Below are positions 30,282-30,552 of a stretch of 30,552 nt of DNA, in pieces (within the stretch, counting starts at the first letter, position 1; every line of letters begins with the position of its first letter). Position numbers and translations under genes: made by a program. Under the pieces are notes generated by a model. The model did no database searches and had not been told where the DNA came from. It worked only from the letters and a program-made list of their open reading frames with translations. Source of the DNA: DATKZS01 sp035527835 [NCBI: bacterium] (GTDB lineage: Bacteria > RBG-13-61-14); assembly GCA_035527835.1 (NCBI GenBank), contig DATKZS010000050.1, forward strand, positions 1 to 30,552. The letters run 5' to 3'.

Positions 30282-30552
30282 TCATGGCGGGTTAACCGCG
30301 TTCAGGGTGAATGCCGGGGACAGGTCAACGTCATTCATCCATCGGCCTTTTTCTTCGGCGAGCAAGAGACCGCAATGGGGGATTTGAGCGTTCACGATGA
30401 TGGGGCCGGGGCCGGTGATGGAGAGGACGATGGTGGCGTGGCCGCCGTCAAGTTTGCCGTTGACGCCGGACACGTCGAAGCGGTTGCCCGCCGGGCCCGC
30501 GCTATAGCTGCCGTCGCCGCCGAGCAGCACGGCCGTGCCCGTGGAGGTATCG
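30282..30552 (-). CDS. Partial gene, C-terminus of an unknown protein
   Basis: This is the 3' end of a gene that runs off the right edge; the frame is open to the boundary and ends at TGA 30282. About 89 residues are visible. The sequence is rich in Gly, Ser and alternating hydrophobics (for example VLLGGDGSYSAGPAGNRFDV and GGHATIVLSITGPGPIIVNA), suggesting a beta-rich, possibly exported domain. I do not recognise the family. A degraded second copy of its last 32 codons lies just downstream. Confidence 0.55.
   Translation of the reverse strand, partial: DTSTGTAVLLGGDGSYSAGPAGNRFDVSGVNGKLDGGHATIVLSITGPGPIIVNAQIPHCGLLLAEEKGRWMNDVDLSPAFTLNAVNPP

Overview
The window is GC-rich, densely packed bacterial chromosome with short intergenic gaps and clear Shine-Dalgarno sites. 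A four-subunit 2-oxoacid:ferredoxin oxidoreductase (separate ferredoxin, alpha, beta and gamma subunits) and an archaeal-type ApgM-family protein suggest an anaerobe. Paired Gfo/Idh/MocA proteins, a YfhO-type membrane protein, MshEN and SGNH proteins, and many palindromic intergenic repeats resemble what is seen in PVC-related or other uncultured phyla (Omnitrophota, Hydrogenedentota and Sumerlaeota types). That taxonomic placement is inference. No rRNA, tRNA, CRISPR array, transposase or integrase was recognised.

Layout. 1-2.5 kb (minus): an operon of two Gfo/Idh/MocA proteins around a 100-residue protein, with a good promoter. 2.5-6.3 kb (plus): an 18-copy heptamer array, an unrecognised protein joined to a START/SRPBCC-like exported protein, rpiB, and a degenerate glycerol-1-phosphate-dehydrogenase-like protein. 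6.3-8.65 kb (minus): an MshEN (c-di-GMP-type) protein translationally coupled to a membrane-anchored SGNH hydrolase. 8.7-10.8 kb (plus): an SLC13/DASS transporter with a near-consensus promoter, then a cyclophilin-like-fold protein. 11.06-15.57 kb: a GbsR/MarR regulator plus ArsA/Get3-family ATPase (minus), divergent from a four-gene membrane-protein operon (plus) with a palindrome inside its promoter. 15.58-24.5 kb (minus): metallophosphoesterase, XRE-cupin regulator, korC, korB, korA, korD, apgM-like gene, YfhO-like protein. 24.5-26 kb: a DUF2281 protein, an AT-richer exported protein and a BrnT/BrnA toxin-antitoxin pair. 26.1-29.9 kb (minus): thrC, hom and alaC, an aspartate-family amino acid operon without a classical thrB. 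The window ends in the 3' part of an unknown gene.

Two patterns stand out. First, at four places a short, diverged copy of a neighbouring gene's 3' end lies in an intergenic gap: near 14.3 kb, 17.8 kb, 25.5 kb and 30.2 kb. One flanks a hairpin, one flanks the toxin-antitoxin pair, and one supplies the ribosome-binding site of a duplicated gene. Second, about ten intergenic gaps carry inverted-repeat elements of one architecture (arms made of short degenerate direct repeats around a small spacer) but of several unrelated sequence families. The best candidate for an undescribed functional system is the GbsR-ArsA module facing the four-gene membrane operon.
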